From Macquaria australasica (Eukaryota > Chordata > Actinopteri > Centrarchiformes > Percichthyidae), in the NCBI GenBank assembly GCA_005408345.1, contig SEMN01000462.1, positions 248,001 through 312,000 on the forward strand: DNA of 64,000 nt. The letters run 5' to 3'. The notes beneath the pieces were generated by a model. It was given only the letters and a program-made list of their open reading frames with translations. It searched no databases and had not been told where the DNA came from. Shown here piece after piece: positions 11,302 to 24,167 of the stretch. The position numbers and the translations under genes were made by a program. Position 1 is the stretch's first letter; every line of letters starts with the position of its first letter.

Positions 11302-13521
11302 ATGGTTCGGCCTGCAGACCCCATGAACAGAACATGGAACTTGGAAGAGACATCTGACCTGGACAGTGAAACGAGGTAAGATTATTTTCTCACGACACTT
11401 ATCCCAACAGATGAGAGAAATTGAGCCATAATGTCAGCAGATTGTTTTTTAAAGATGTCATGATGAAATGAAAACAGACCTAATATACAAACTCTGTGCA
11501 TTTATGTGTTTAGTCCCCACCCTGCTGCAGCTCCTGCCACCGCTGTTGACACCACCAGGATCCACAAGGACAACACCGAACTCTCACCCACCACCGCTGG
11601 TAAGAAAGTTTCATCCATCCATCCATTTTCTATACCGCTTATCCTCTTAGAGGGTCGCGGGGGGGCTGGAGAAAATCCCAGCTGACATCGGGCGAGAGGC
11701 GGGGTACACCCAGGACTGGTCGCCAGTCAATCACAGGGCTGCCACATAGAGACAGACAAACATTCACACTCACAGTCACACCTACGGACAATTTAGAATC
11801 ACCAATTAACCTAACTTGCATGTCTTTGGATGGTGGGAGGAAGCCGGAGTGCCCGGAGAGAACCCACGCGGACACGGGGAGAACATGCAAACTCCACACA
11901 GAAGGACCCCAGCCGGCCGGCGAGTGCGAACCCAGAACCCTCTTGCTGTGAGGCGACAGTGCTAACCACTGCACCACCGTGCCGCCGATAAAAATTAAAA
12001 CAGAAAAAAAACACAAAATTGGTCTATTTCTAACTCTTAATGTCTCTTTAGCTGTCTGAAATGACTAATTTGCAACCTTGTTCTGGTTTTGATTGACTGG
12101 TGGTTGGAAGCCAGATTGTAGGTGCATTGCCGCCACCTACTGGATTGGATGTGGAACAGTAGATTGGAAGTAAAGAAATAATCTGTAGGAATTTTAATAT
12201 CAAAATACTTGAAATACTAAAGCTTTAATTGATAATATATGTATTTCACTTACTTATAGAGATAGCAGAAAATGAATCAAAGGGACACAGGATAAGAACC
12301 TGGAAAATGTATTTATTTTTCCGCCTTTTTGTGTCTGAAAGTGTATAATTTTGCACTGAATACAGCCCTGAAAATGTTTCAACAAAAACAAAAAATGTTG
12401 TGTCCATATCAGGCACACTACTTTATGCTTTAAACCCTAAAATGCAACACTTTGCCTTTAATAGATGTGTAAATTACAGTTATAAGACACTACATGGTTC
12501 GAAATGACAATGATTCGGAAGTGTCTGAAGTCTAAATGTACTGCTCACTATAAAGGGAGTGATTTCAGACCTGGTTGGTGCTAATTTTATTTTCATTCCT
12601 GGATGGGAGAATTTGAATAATGTCATTAATAGGTCTAGTATGAGACTAACCATTGTACCGACATTGACTGACCATTAAAAAAACACATCACTTTAATTTT
12701 TGTCTCTGCATATATGTAGACATCTGGTACACTTTTCATCAAAGTACAAGGCAAGAAAAGCTGCACAAATACTGTATTGTATACCAGGACCAACATTGGC
12801 GCTATACCCACGTGTTGTATTAAAGGTGGGGTAGACAGTTTTCTTTTGGCGTCACTGGGCAAAAATGCCATATTAACCGTGCAGCATATTGTAATTCAAG
12901 TTATGTGACAGCAAACCTCTACTTCAGCCCCCCCCCCCTGCCTCTGTTTTCAGGCTTCAGAAAATCTAGCCCGTGACGGTAGACTTTAGCCTATCACAGG
13001 TTACTGTGCGTTGGTATTGCCTAAGCTACAAGAGCAGATACGCGTGCAGGTCCCTTCAGACGGTGAAGAGGGGCGTCTTTGAGAAGACAAATCGCGACGG
13101 GAGGGGCCGCGGTCTCGGTGAGGCTCACGCCGTGGAGAGCGAGCCCTACGAAGGATATGGTTTCGCAGGGGAACCGACTCCTTCTGCTGCCGGTCGAAGT
13201 TGTGGGTTTGGTGGGAGGGGCTTAGCGGAGTGATACGAGGCAGCAGAGAGAAGCGGAAGGTTTTGCCCAGGTTGCACGGGTTTTGCCTACCCTAGCTTTA
13301 ATTCTGCATCTGGCTTAAAATACATTTAAGGTCCAAATGAGGGGTTTGTCCAAGGTACGTCCTGCTGGTGCAACTAGTCCACTGAAGGACCCACTTTTGT
13401 GGGCTATGTCTTTCAAAGCATCCAGTCCCTGAACTGTGACACTGTAACTATTTCTCTGCTGCTTCCTACAGGTTCTGATGAACATTCAAGTGTTCAGCAC
13501 GGAGCCCCGGACTGGCCATAG
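11302..13521 (+). CDS. Unidentified small gene, three phase-compatible exons
   Basis: Exons 11302-11375, 11514-11599 and 13472-13521 join in one open frame across two introns. Junctions are GAG|GTAAGA, TGTTTAG|T, CTG|GTAAGA and a strong CTTCCTACAG|G acceptor. The joined frame gives about 69 residues. It starts MVRPADPMNRTWNLEE, continues with an Ala/Pro/Thr-rich part around HPAAAPATAVDTTRIHKDN, and ends QHGAPDWP then TAG. It is acidic and probably disordered, with no membrane segment or known domain. The ATG at 11302 may be internal, because an acceptor-like CACACCAG lies just upstream and the gene may have earlier exons. Intron 2 holds two transposon remnants, and a polyadenylation signal lies at 13818. 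I do not recognise the family. Confidence 0.4.
11609..11990 (-). mobile_element. LINE-type 3' end common in teleosts, with (CATC)n tail
   Basis: A CATCCATCCATCC tail is followed by TATACCGCTTATCCTC, GGGCGAGAGGCGGGGTACAC, TTTAGAATCACCAATTAACC and GGGAGAACATGCAAACTCC blocks that recur widely in fish genomes. The simple-repeat tail at the plus-strand start suggests minus orientation. The clade (RTE-X/Expander-like is my recollection) is uncertain. It sits in an intron of the small gene. Confidence 0.65.
12823..13308. mobile_element. Non-autonomous DNA transposon (MITE-like) with terminal inverted repeats
   Basis: The left end ATTAAAGGTGGGGTAGACAG and the reverse complement of the right end, ATTAAAGCTAGGGTAGGCAA, match at most positions, bounding about 486 bp. 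The interior contains a GC-rich part (13070-13240) and no transposase frame. No clear target duplication was seen. Confidence 0.5.
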
Positions 13522-15531
13522 AGAGGAAAAACAAATATTTCGAGGCCACGTTTTACTACATCGAGGGCTCGAAATGCTATTGTGTGCGGTTAATTCGTGC
13601 GAGATACAATTTGTCACCAGGTTTTGGTTAATTCGTGCGCACGTCTTAATCCAAGTATACCTACCATGTGTAAAGACGCACACAACTTATTCAACAACAC
13701 CGTTAGCTATCCCCTTTCTCAATGGAGTGGTTTTTTTAACTACCTGTATTATTCTCATATGCATTTACCAGCATGCTGATTGTATAAATCCTTAAATGCA
13801 AAACATTTCATTTATGGAATAAAAAAGGAAGGCTGAATACAATTTGTTGTTGTTATTAAAACAGATCCCCGTTAGTTGTTACCTTGGCAACGACTAACCT
13901 ACTCTTACTGGGCTCCATATTTAAACAATACAGCATCATCAGCATTGCACTGATACTTGACTACATACAATAGGCCAACATAATACAGCTACAGCAACAG
14001 TTTCCACCTTTTAAGACAACAGAATCACACCAAAACCAAGCATGTTATATACAGTAATGTTAGATATGAATATAACTGTCGTTTTGTTTTTGTTTTTTTA
14101 CCATAACATTTGCAGGAGTATTATTGTTTAATCTCCCACACAAGCTCCAGAATGTGAAGCTGAAACTGCTGTTTATGGTCAAACATGTATCTGCCTTTCA
14201 AAATCACTTGTCTAGCTTTACTCAAAGGTGATACTAACCTGACGATTTCCAAGTGGACAGCAATTTGACCGCAGCCGAGTAATCGACTTTTATTTTCTGG
14301 TAAGTGCTTCTTCTTTTTTTATTCTCGTGTAATCTTTGTTTCTCCTCTGATAAAGCTACTTGACATTGATGATCGTGGCTGACATTAGGCTAATCGATAA
14401 CTGTAGCTATGCATAGTAACGTTATTCTACCAAACACAAATATTGATAGCCGGTATGACACAAAATTGACCTCAAAAGATAGAGTGGTTCATAGATGTTG
14501 GTAACGTTGATAACTGTGTTTGGCTAAACTAAGTCTAACACCTTAACGGTCTCGTTCATGCTAGTTATCAAGAGAAAGTATTGTAAAAACATCGGCAGTG
14601 GCAATATAGCTTAGCTGTTTTAATTTTTTACCACTGTATAAACACCTTTCCATTAATGTTGAAAAAGCTGTTTACAGTCAAATGTTTATCCAACGTTCAA
14701 AGTTATGTTTTTTAAAGTTATTTAAACCTTAACTTACCAGTTAGCTAACTCAGCGGCGACCTGAACGTATCTGAGCCGAGTTTCTGATTTTCTTTCTTCT
14801 GAAGTCCGTTATTCTTCTGTTTTGCTCTTCTGTATGTACCACATTGAGTTCAATACAATTAGTAGATAATATATTGTACTTTTTACTCCACTACATTTAT
14901 TTTACAGCTTTAGTACAGTGTGGTGAGTTTAAAGAATATGATGGATGCACTAGATGACACTACAGTAGACAAATAGTTCAGATTAGCTCCACCTTCACCA
15001 GTAAACCATAAAATGCTACTTACACATTAATGCATGAGTAATTATTATTTATATCATATTTGCGTAACACTCACAGAGACTATGTTTTCTGCATTATACA
15101 TACTTTTTGTTTTGATACTTTAAGTGCAAGTTGCTAATAATACTTGTACTTTTACTCAAATGACATTCAATGCAGGAGTATTTTTGTATTGCAGTATTGC
15201 TACTATTACTCAAGTAAATGATCTGAATATTTCCTCCACATGTCAATAAATAAACACCTTGTGCTGAGGCTTTTAGCCAACATATAATAGAGGTGTATGT
15301 ATTTGTTTGTGGTGCCCATAGCACTGAAAAATTACATTTTAGAAACATAACAGCAACTGTCCCAGTTACTCCACAACCTGTTTCTTTATGTTGTATATTG
15401 TTTTATTGGTCTCTCCCTTCCTTATCCTCTCTCACTGTTTTCCCCCTTTTTACCCCCTTCCTCTCTTCACCTCTTTCTAACCTCTTTCTTTCCGACCTCC
15501 CTCCAGAGTGTCTGTGCTTGAACTTGGCATC
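13522..15531. other. Upstream region of the channel gene; possible 5' UTR exon donor
   Basis: No coding exon was recognised. TTCTG|GTAAGTGC at 14299 is a strong donor, and CCTCCCTCCAG near 15506 is a good acceptor 26 bp before the channel ATG, so a non-coding first exon ending at 14299 is plausible. An RFX X-box-like palindrome, GTTACCTTGGCAAC, lies at 13878-13891. A partial copy of the ACTTTTACTTTAAGTA repeat family lies at about 15090-15240. Confidence 0.4.
13818..13823 (+). terminator. Polyadenylation signal AATAAA
   Basis: AATAAA lies about 300 bp after the TAG of the three-exon gene and could end its transcript. Confidence 0.35.
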
Positions 15532-18500
15532 ATGACTGATTTTGAGGGACAGGAGGAGCAGCGGGAAGTGGCTCTCACTATTCCAGAACAAGTTCACAAC
15601 CCAAACTGCGACTCCGTGGACGAAGAGCAGCTGCCCTACCCGGCCCTGGCACCTGTGGTCTTCTTCTGCTTGAAACAGACCACAAGACCCCGTAACTGGT
15701 GTCTGAAAATTACCTACAGCAAATATCCTTTCTTACTGCTGGAAGTCTAACCTTGTCTGACACCTGGTAAGACCAAATATGTGCAATAAGAATACAAACA
15801 GCTTTTAAGCTTGACTAAATATCATACCACTATTAAAAGATTAAAGATTAATACCACTAATTAAGAGATTACAACATTGTATAAATGCAGCCATTAATAG
15901 TCCCATTAGGTGCTTCTAGTATGTAATCCTCTATCCTCTGTTGTTAATGAATTATATGAATGAATATGATCTCATCCTATGTGTTTTGACCTTAACCTCT
16001 TCCTCCACGTGGTTGGTTTTCGTGTCCATGCTGATGGTGCTGCTCAACTGTGTGACTCTGGGCATGTACAAGCCCGGTGAAGAGAACAGCACCAACCTAG
16101 AGGTTAGTGTGACCCCTGCACTCTTACAAGTGGGCACCGGCAGTGAAATGTACATTTACTGTGTTAAAATACAATTAAAAAGTGTAATTTTCCTGTGTCG
16201 AACTGCACTACTTCCTTTCTCTCCGTGAAAACACGACAAACGCTGTTGACACTGTTTACTTCAGTTTCTATTATTAGAGTGCATCTTGATACCTCGGCTG
16301 TGATTACTTATGTTAGCATTGTTGTTTCTACTGTATGTTTAACTGTACCTTTTTTTTAAACGTGTATGGCCAGGTATTGGAGGCTTTTTTATTTGCATTC
16401 TTTATGGTGGAAATGCTCATCAAGATGGTGGCCATGGGAGGCTTTGGCTATGACGGAAGTTACCTCAGCGACAACTGGAACAAGTTTGACTTCTTCATCA
16501 ACTGTGGAGAGTTAGTATCACACAATGCCTTTTGCTCACGCCGACAAATCGCTCTATTTTCTCCTTCATCTGCAGATAGACCTAACAGCAGTCACCCTAG
16601 GGAAACATCATATTTAATTTCTCAGTTTCTCCAGGGTTAAAGACAACATCATTAAAGCACAAACACAGTGGGACTCTTAGTTCTCTTAGCTCTTACTTTT
16701 TTGACTGTGTTTTAGAGAAGGCATTCCACAGAAAGGTTTTTGAACCATAAACCTGTCATGTTTTCATATTCATTAATCATTCATTAATACATGTGTGTAC
16801 ATTTTTATTTTTGTAAATGAAAGAACACAAAATAAAACTTGTTTCTCTGTTTCTGTCTGCATCTGTCCCTCCAGGGTGTTGGATTATTTACTGGCTTCCT
16901 GTGGCATCCACCTGCAAGTCTGTCAAGTGTTCAGGCCAATGCGACTGATCAGCAGAGAACAAAGTAAGTCCACATTTGAACATCCGCAGGACTTGATGAG
17001 AACATGGACTCCAAAATGGTCCATTCACTCTTTTATCCCATTGCTAACTCCTGTAACAGTGCTAACAGTGTGGAGATAGGTCGGGCAATGCTAAATTGAG
17101 CCCCTAACCCAATCTGGATATATACACTGAAATACCAAAAGATAGGAATACCTCTACTATCTAATGCAATTCAACAACTCTGTAAGAAATATTAGCTTTA
17201 CTAAGGTTGTCACATTCAGTTTTAGTTGAGGCTGTGTCAGAAAGGTGTGGATTCAATTCTTTGGTCATTTTAGAGACTCTAGTTTGGTATTTGTATTAAG
17301 TAGTCCACCCTGATGTATAACGCCATCCAATACAACAACATAACAAACTTCAGTGCTAACCCTGTATGCATACATTTCAATGATGAGGCTAAACCCAGAG
17401 GGTGAAATATTGTCAAATTGTCACTGAAAGTATTATTAAACACTGTACACAACTTATGCTGGCTACAGGGAGGAGGCTGTAGCTTCCAAGCTTATCTATC
17501 ATGTATTAAAACTTTTAACATATATGATTTAAAATAATTTCTGATGGCATCTTTTCATCTGTGTAGGTTTGCGAGACTTGGTGACAATAATCTTGGGCAT
17601 CATGCCCATGCTCGCAAAAGTTCTCATCCTCTTCATGTTTGTCATCCACGTCTTTGCCGTTGTGGGAGTCCACTTGTGGGCGCGGCAGCTGCGCAACCGC
17701 TGCTTCCTGGGAGAGGACATCCCCAAGTAAGGAAATTGCTTGGTCTTTCATTTCTCTTCGGGCTAGAAGTTGCACAAATGGCCTCCAGATATTGCTATGG
17801 TTTACAGTCCAACATTTACAATAATATGACACACAGAAAAATAGCAAATTCTTCTGATTTGTGAGGCTTGAACCAGCAAATGTTTGGCATTTTTGCATGA
17901 AAAAGAACAATTTATTGATCACCTTAATTGTCACCAATTAATATACTGTCAATCCACTAATCGATTAATTATTTGATGATTCATTGCATTTGCTCATGCT
18001 GTGACTGTGACCCTACCTACCCAGTCTAGCAAAACACTTAAGATGATATCATGATCTTATTAAGAATACTTTTCCGATTTTAATATATAAATGCTGAGCA
18101 ATTTTTGTAGATAATAGCATCAAATAAATGCTTAAAATACCATTTAATCTGTCAGTGAGTTGTAGTATGTTATATAACTTATTAATGCTACATTTTACAA
18201 AGAATCCTACATCCTGTTTTTAAGACATTAGGTTTTGGTAATCTTCATATTTCTCAAATTTTGACTCAGTTGGAATCTTAAAACTATGTCAAGATATCTA
18301 CAATATATCAGTTCTAGTGTGTATAAGCTGCTATTGTTCTTTTTCTCTCCAGAAAGTACAATGTGTCCTTAAGTCCATACTATGTGTCCAAGTATGGTAA
18401 CAGAATCCCATTTGTCTGTTCGCCTGACGACAAGAACGGAATGCTGCACTGCCGTGATGTGCCACCTTACAGTGAGGATGGGAAAATCTGCTCATTGGCT

Positions 18501-21500
18501 CCTCCCCACAATGCTTCAGCTGCGAACCAGTTAGTCCCTACGGTGGCCGGTGCCAGCGCTAACAACTGTGTAAACTGGAACTTGTACTACAACGTGTGTC
18601 GCACCGGGGACCACAACCCTCACATGGGAGCTGTCAATTTTGATAACATCGCCTACGCCTGGATTGTCATATTCCAGGTAAGAAGGGCTTTGATATGTGC
18701 AGGAACACATTTGGATGCTGACGTGAAAGCAAAAACTCATCTGGACCCTGAAAGTGTACTTTGACTGTTTGAAAAACGTGCACCCGTCAGACATGAACTT
18801 TATGGTTCTTAGTGGGTTTTCGAGGAGGATCTGGTACTGATGTTCTATATATCCTCTACCATCTATCTATCTATGATCTGTCATCATAGAGTCATAGGTG
18901 AGTCTAGATTTCCTCTTCCAGGAGAACCCATCATGACTTTCCTTTCTTGCTTATTGTGTATTGATTACCTTGACGATAAAGAAAACAGTGACAATGTATT
19001 TTACTAGTAAACAAAACCAAACCGTGTATCCACGGCTTAGTGTTAATGGACAAATAATCCAAAACGTTAATATTTAGGTATAATTTAGGATTCCAATTTG
19101 ACTTTCGAAAGCCATATGAAAAAGATGAGTAAAAAACAGAAATATAATATTGTTAAATTTAGACACATTAGGAACTCGTTAACAATCGAAGCATCAACAA
19201 CATCTCCATTATTGTATATCCTGCTGGTCCCAGGCCAATACGATTGTGCTGAAACCAACTGAGATTCTTTTTAAACAAGCCTTAAAAGTTTTTGATAGGA
19301 AATCATTAAATCACCATCATTGTAACATGTTGTCCAAATAAAGAGCCCCTCCAGACATGTTTTAACATGTATATAAATTGCTCTACTTTGTTTGTATCTT
19401 TTCACAAAAAAAGTTAAATTATCTTGTATTGGAAATGACATCTACTACTCCTCCTTCATTAAAAATTCAGAATCTATAAATATAAGATGAACTGCCAAGT
19501 TGACAACAGGTGTTTCCTGCTTCACTGTAAAGTCCATTCTCAGTGTGTGTGCGCTGGAGGCTTCAAGTTTCCACATCATTGATTCATATTTTTAATTGCA
19601 ATGAATTGTAATTTTATAGTTGCACTGGTTGAATGTGCTTGTATTTATATGCTGATTGTAGTTGTTCTGTATGTACCTGCCCAGTGACTGCAGATGGAAA
19701 TAAGCTAACAGCTAAATTTGGCATAAATCATCTCTTCTCCTTTTGAGATTAATGTTTTTTCTGTGCATACCCCTTCTTTAATAAAGACTAATCTTATCAC
19801 TCTTCCTTATCCTCTCTTTGCATTTTCACTCTCTCTTGCTTCCCATTGGCTGCTCTCTCCATCTATGTCTCTCTTCCCCTCTGCCCTTTCTTGCTCGCTC
19901 GCTTTGTTTCTTCCCACCTTCTCTTCCTGCAGCCTGTGGAGTTGATAAACCTGTTTCAAACCAGTAACATCATCTTCACCATGATATTTGTTGTGGAGAT
20001 GATCTTAAAGCTGATGGCTTTCTCGTGGGCATACTTTATAGACCGGAACAACACCTTTGACGTTGGCATCATTATCATCAGGTAATATGATCCCATGCAG
20101 TTTGACCTTATTGCTTTGTTTTTAGACCATGGCATACAAAAATTGTTCAGGTATTAAGCAAAATTTGTTGTTTCTATCCTATTGGAGGTGGATGACAGTG
20201 ACTCAGCAATAGTGCTTAGAGTACAGTACATGCCAGCACTAGTAACTCGTATTAGTAACAGGCTAGACTTAAGTAATATTAGCACAATACAACTTATAAA
20301 CTCAAGATACAGGATATTAAATACATGGGTACAGTTGTCAGACAGAAGTTGCCAACTGCATATTAAAATATGGTTTTGTGGTTTTCAGTCTGTGGGAGAT
20401 CACTGGTAAAGGCGATAGCAGGCTGTCAGTTCTGCGTGCATTGCGTCTGCTGCGGTTCGTGAGGGTGGTTCGCTTCCTTCCTTACGTGGAGAGACAACTG
20501 CTGGTGCTGAAGAGGACCATAAAAGAGGCAGCCTCGCTCTGCAGGCTCCTGCTGTTTGTCACTTTTGTTTTTAGGCATGTATACACACGCAAAAATCCAT
20601 CCTCTCTGTGTGTCTGTTTGTAGACATCTGTAATGTCACAGGAAATCCCAAATGCTGTTCTGTTACTGTAATGATTATCTCCCATGAGATGCATACATTT
20701 CAATGATTCTGACTGCACTTGTCTTCTTTTTAGTATACTGGGTATGCACCTGTTCGGTGGTAAATTTGACATCAAGGAAGACGAAGACGCCACCACTGAC
20801 CGAAAAAACTTTGACTCCCTACTCTGGTCCATGGTCACTGTGTTCCAGGTTAGTTTTTGACTTCCTAATTTGTGCAATCACCATTGTATTCCAGCATCAT
20901 GCAGTTTGTGCCTCAATCTCAGCATGACTTACTCTCTTGGATTAAATTTTATCAATCCAGCTTCAGACTCAGGAGGACTGGAATCTGGTGCTATACACCG
21001 CCATGGCCGCCACCACCCCGTGGGCCGCTCTCTACTTTGTTGTGGTCATTGTATTTGGAAAACACGTTCTTCTCAATGTGCTTGTGGGCATAGTGGTTCA
21101 GAGCTTCCAGGCCAAGGTAAGGACCTCTGTCTTAAGTTTCCCCAAGAGCTAGATATTTTATATATATTTTAAGTACGGCACACTCAAACATTTGCATACA
21201 CACTTGTGCTGAGGAAGACGATGCACCTACAGACACCAACGTGGACAATGTAAGGTCCTAATAGTGATAAAGTCTGGTTTGGAACCCAACTGAGAGTTAA
21301 CCCTGCGGGAAGATTTCACACAGTAATACGGCATTAAGTGATGTGTTCAAAGCCGCTTTGGGATTAAACAAAATGAGTCTATTCTTAGCAACATTTTGCT
21401 GGTGTACCACACCTCTTCAGTGTTGCTGGTGGTTCTTTTAAGTATTTTTTGTATAATGTATAATGTTCACCCCTGCAGAGATCTTTGAACTGGATCCAGA

Positions 21501-21570
21501 AAAGCCTCCGCTGGTGCAAGGAGCACGAAGACTGGTCATTCTACGTGTTGTCTCCACAGAACAGGTACGT

Positions 21571-21614
<44 letters not shown>

Positions 21615-24123
21615 ATTTCACAATCAATCTCTTAAATTCTGGTTTAATTTGGCTTTTTTATTAACATAGTTGATGAATTGGACAGAGCTACAGATGTTTC
21701 TTAGCAACCGATTTACACATTATGAAAGTCATTACTAGCTGAGACATTTCTTAAGTTTTAATGATTCAGTAAATCACTAGTTTGAAATTAGCTAGTAGTT
21801 ACGAAGAACTTTGTATGGGATTTACGAATAGCAAGTGCAACCCAACCCTGCAGGACTGTTGGCCTCCACCCACACCTCCCCTCACCCGTGTTGTTAGATG
21901 AGGAGGCTGAGGATGAGGATGAAATAAATCAATTAGGCCTCAAACACATTCTTTTAAAACATAAACAAAGTTTTTGCCAACTGAGATCCAAACACACACC
22001 TCCTATGATATCGCCCCGCTATGACTCGCGAGCTAACCGTCAAGTGCGTTTTTATACAGGGTTTCTGCAAAAAAGGCAGAAGGTATTAAAAAGTCTTAAA
22101 TTTCATCAGCAATGGTCTTACATATATTTCTTACCTTCCATAGACAGCAACATTACTTCTAAAATGTTTCTGCATGTGATCGCAGGCTGTTGGTTACACA
22201 TGTATAAAGTAAAAGTGGGATTGTGCTCACAGGAGGCGGATCAGTCCTTTTTTGTGGAGTTTTCAATCAGCACCATCAGGTCTGTAGCAAACAATGTCAC
22301 TACTGCTAGCTACAGAAGCTAAGAAGCTAGGAAGCAAGTGATGATTTTAGCAAAAACATAACATAATTGAATTAATTACTTTTTAATTGGCTAATCTCTC
22401 TATTAATTTTCTGCCAGTTATTCGGGTCCAGGTTGAATTAACTTAATTATTTACATATTTAGGAATTGCTGCTGGGAAGTGCTGAAAAAATGTGATATGA
22501 TAATAAATAATTCTAGGCCATATCATCTGGTTTTCCATAAGGCTTTCATACTTTGGCCGGTGTGATTGTGAAACTGTCATTAAATTGCTACATTTTGCAG
22601 GAAGAGAAAAAGAGGGATTTTGAACAACTAATACTGGGACACAGGATTAGAAGATTGAAAATGTATTTTTTGTTTCACTGTGGCTTTCATTCCCTCGGTT
22701 TTCCTCTTATGTTCAACTGACTGCAGCTATTTGAAGTGTGTGTGTGTGTGTGTGTGTGTTTGTTTGTTTTTAGGTTCCGCATCCGTTGCCAACATCTGAT
22801 CTCTCACAAAATGTTCGACTGTGTGAGTCTTGTCTTCATTCTCGTAAGCTGTATCACCATCGCTGTGGAGAGGCCTGGAATAGACCCTAAAAGCACGGTG
22901 AGACACACACACACATACACACACACGTATATGCAGGGATATACTGTAAACCCTCACAGTGTCGAGACGCACACAGACCTATCCAATCAGACACACAAGC
23001 GTAGCACGATAAGTAGAGACACATGCACACACATAAAGCACATGTGTGTCCACATCGTATAATCATACTACATGTAATGTGCAATGAGAGATGACAAATA
23101 CAGCGTCAGAATGAGAAACACACACAGTCAAGCTGGATATAAATGGTTATAAATGAATCTCTCTCTGCCCTTTAGGAGGCATGGCTCCTGAATATATCTG
23201 GTTACGTGTTCTCTCTGGTCTTCCTGGTAGAGATGGTTTTTAAGGTAACTGTAGAGGTCCATGGTCATTGTGAAATGGCATTAGTATTAACTGAAATGTT
23301 ATATTATTACTGATAAATACAATGGCTTCACGGCTCTTGAGCTATTAAACTAACTTTTCTAACCCCTGCTGGGTTGAGATCCGGTGTTAGAAATAAAGCG
23401 AAATATATGTAATTAAACAGGAAAGAGAAAAATGAGCAAACGCCCCCAAAACAGATAGTAGAAGGAAAAGCAGAGAAGGGCTTTATTTAAGTTTGGACAG
23501 AAAGTTTGGATCAAGCCTTTTCTACCATAAAATCAGTTTTGTAGCTCAGGTTTTCAGCTGATTTTCAGGAGTGTTTTCAAGAATCCATGATATTTTAAGT
23601 TTGTATCATTGTCTCTTTAACACCAGGTCCTAGCTCTTGGTTTGCTGTTTGGGAAGGAGAGCTACTGCAAGTCTTCCTGGAATGTCATGGATGGTTGCCT
23701 GGTGATTTTTTCTAGTCCACATCTTTGTCTCCCTGGCCACTGTGGGAAAGAGTAACATGCTGGCCATCCTCAAAGTGTTACGCCTGCTACGTACACTTCG
23801 CTCACTAAGGTACATATTTTATTTGTGTGCATATAGATAGATATATAGATTTTCTGTTTGTGTGGGTTGATACCAGTGCATATGTTCATATACTGTTTGT
23901 GTGTAGGCATCCCACCTTATTTCATATCTTATTTGTGGGTCAGTTTGTGTCTGGAGGTCAAACAAACACCTGTTGGCTTATGTTTGTACGTTCCAGGGTG
24001 ATCAAGCGAGCCCCGAAACTGAAGCTGGCTGCGGAAGCTCTGATCACCTCGGTCAAACCCATCGGAAACATCATTCTCATTTCCTGCACCTTCTTCTTTT
24101 TCTACGGCATCCTTGGGGTGCAG

Positions 24124-24167
<44 letters not shown>

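Noticed and set aside
18813..18897. An open segment between an AG and a GTGAGT donor reading WVFEEDLVLMFY, considered as the missing domain I pore exon.
   Set aside because: Similarity to the TLEGWVDIMY segment is weak, the exon would end in the wrong phase for the next channel exon, and part of it is a CTAT simple repeat.
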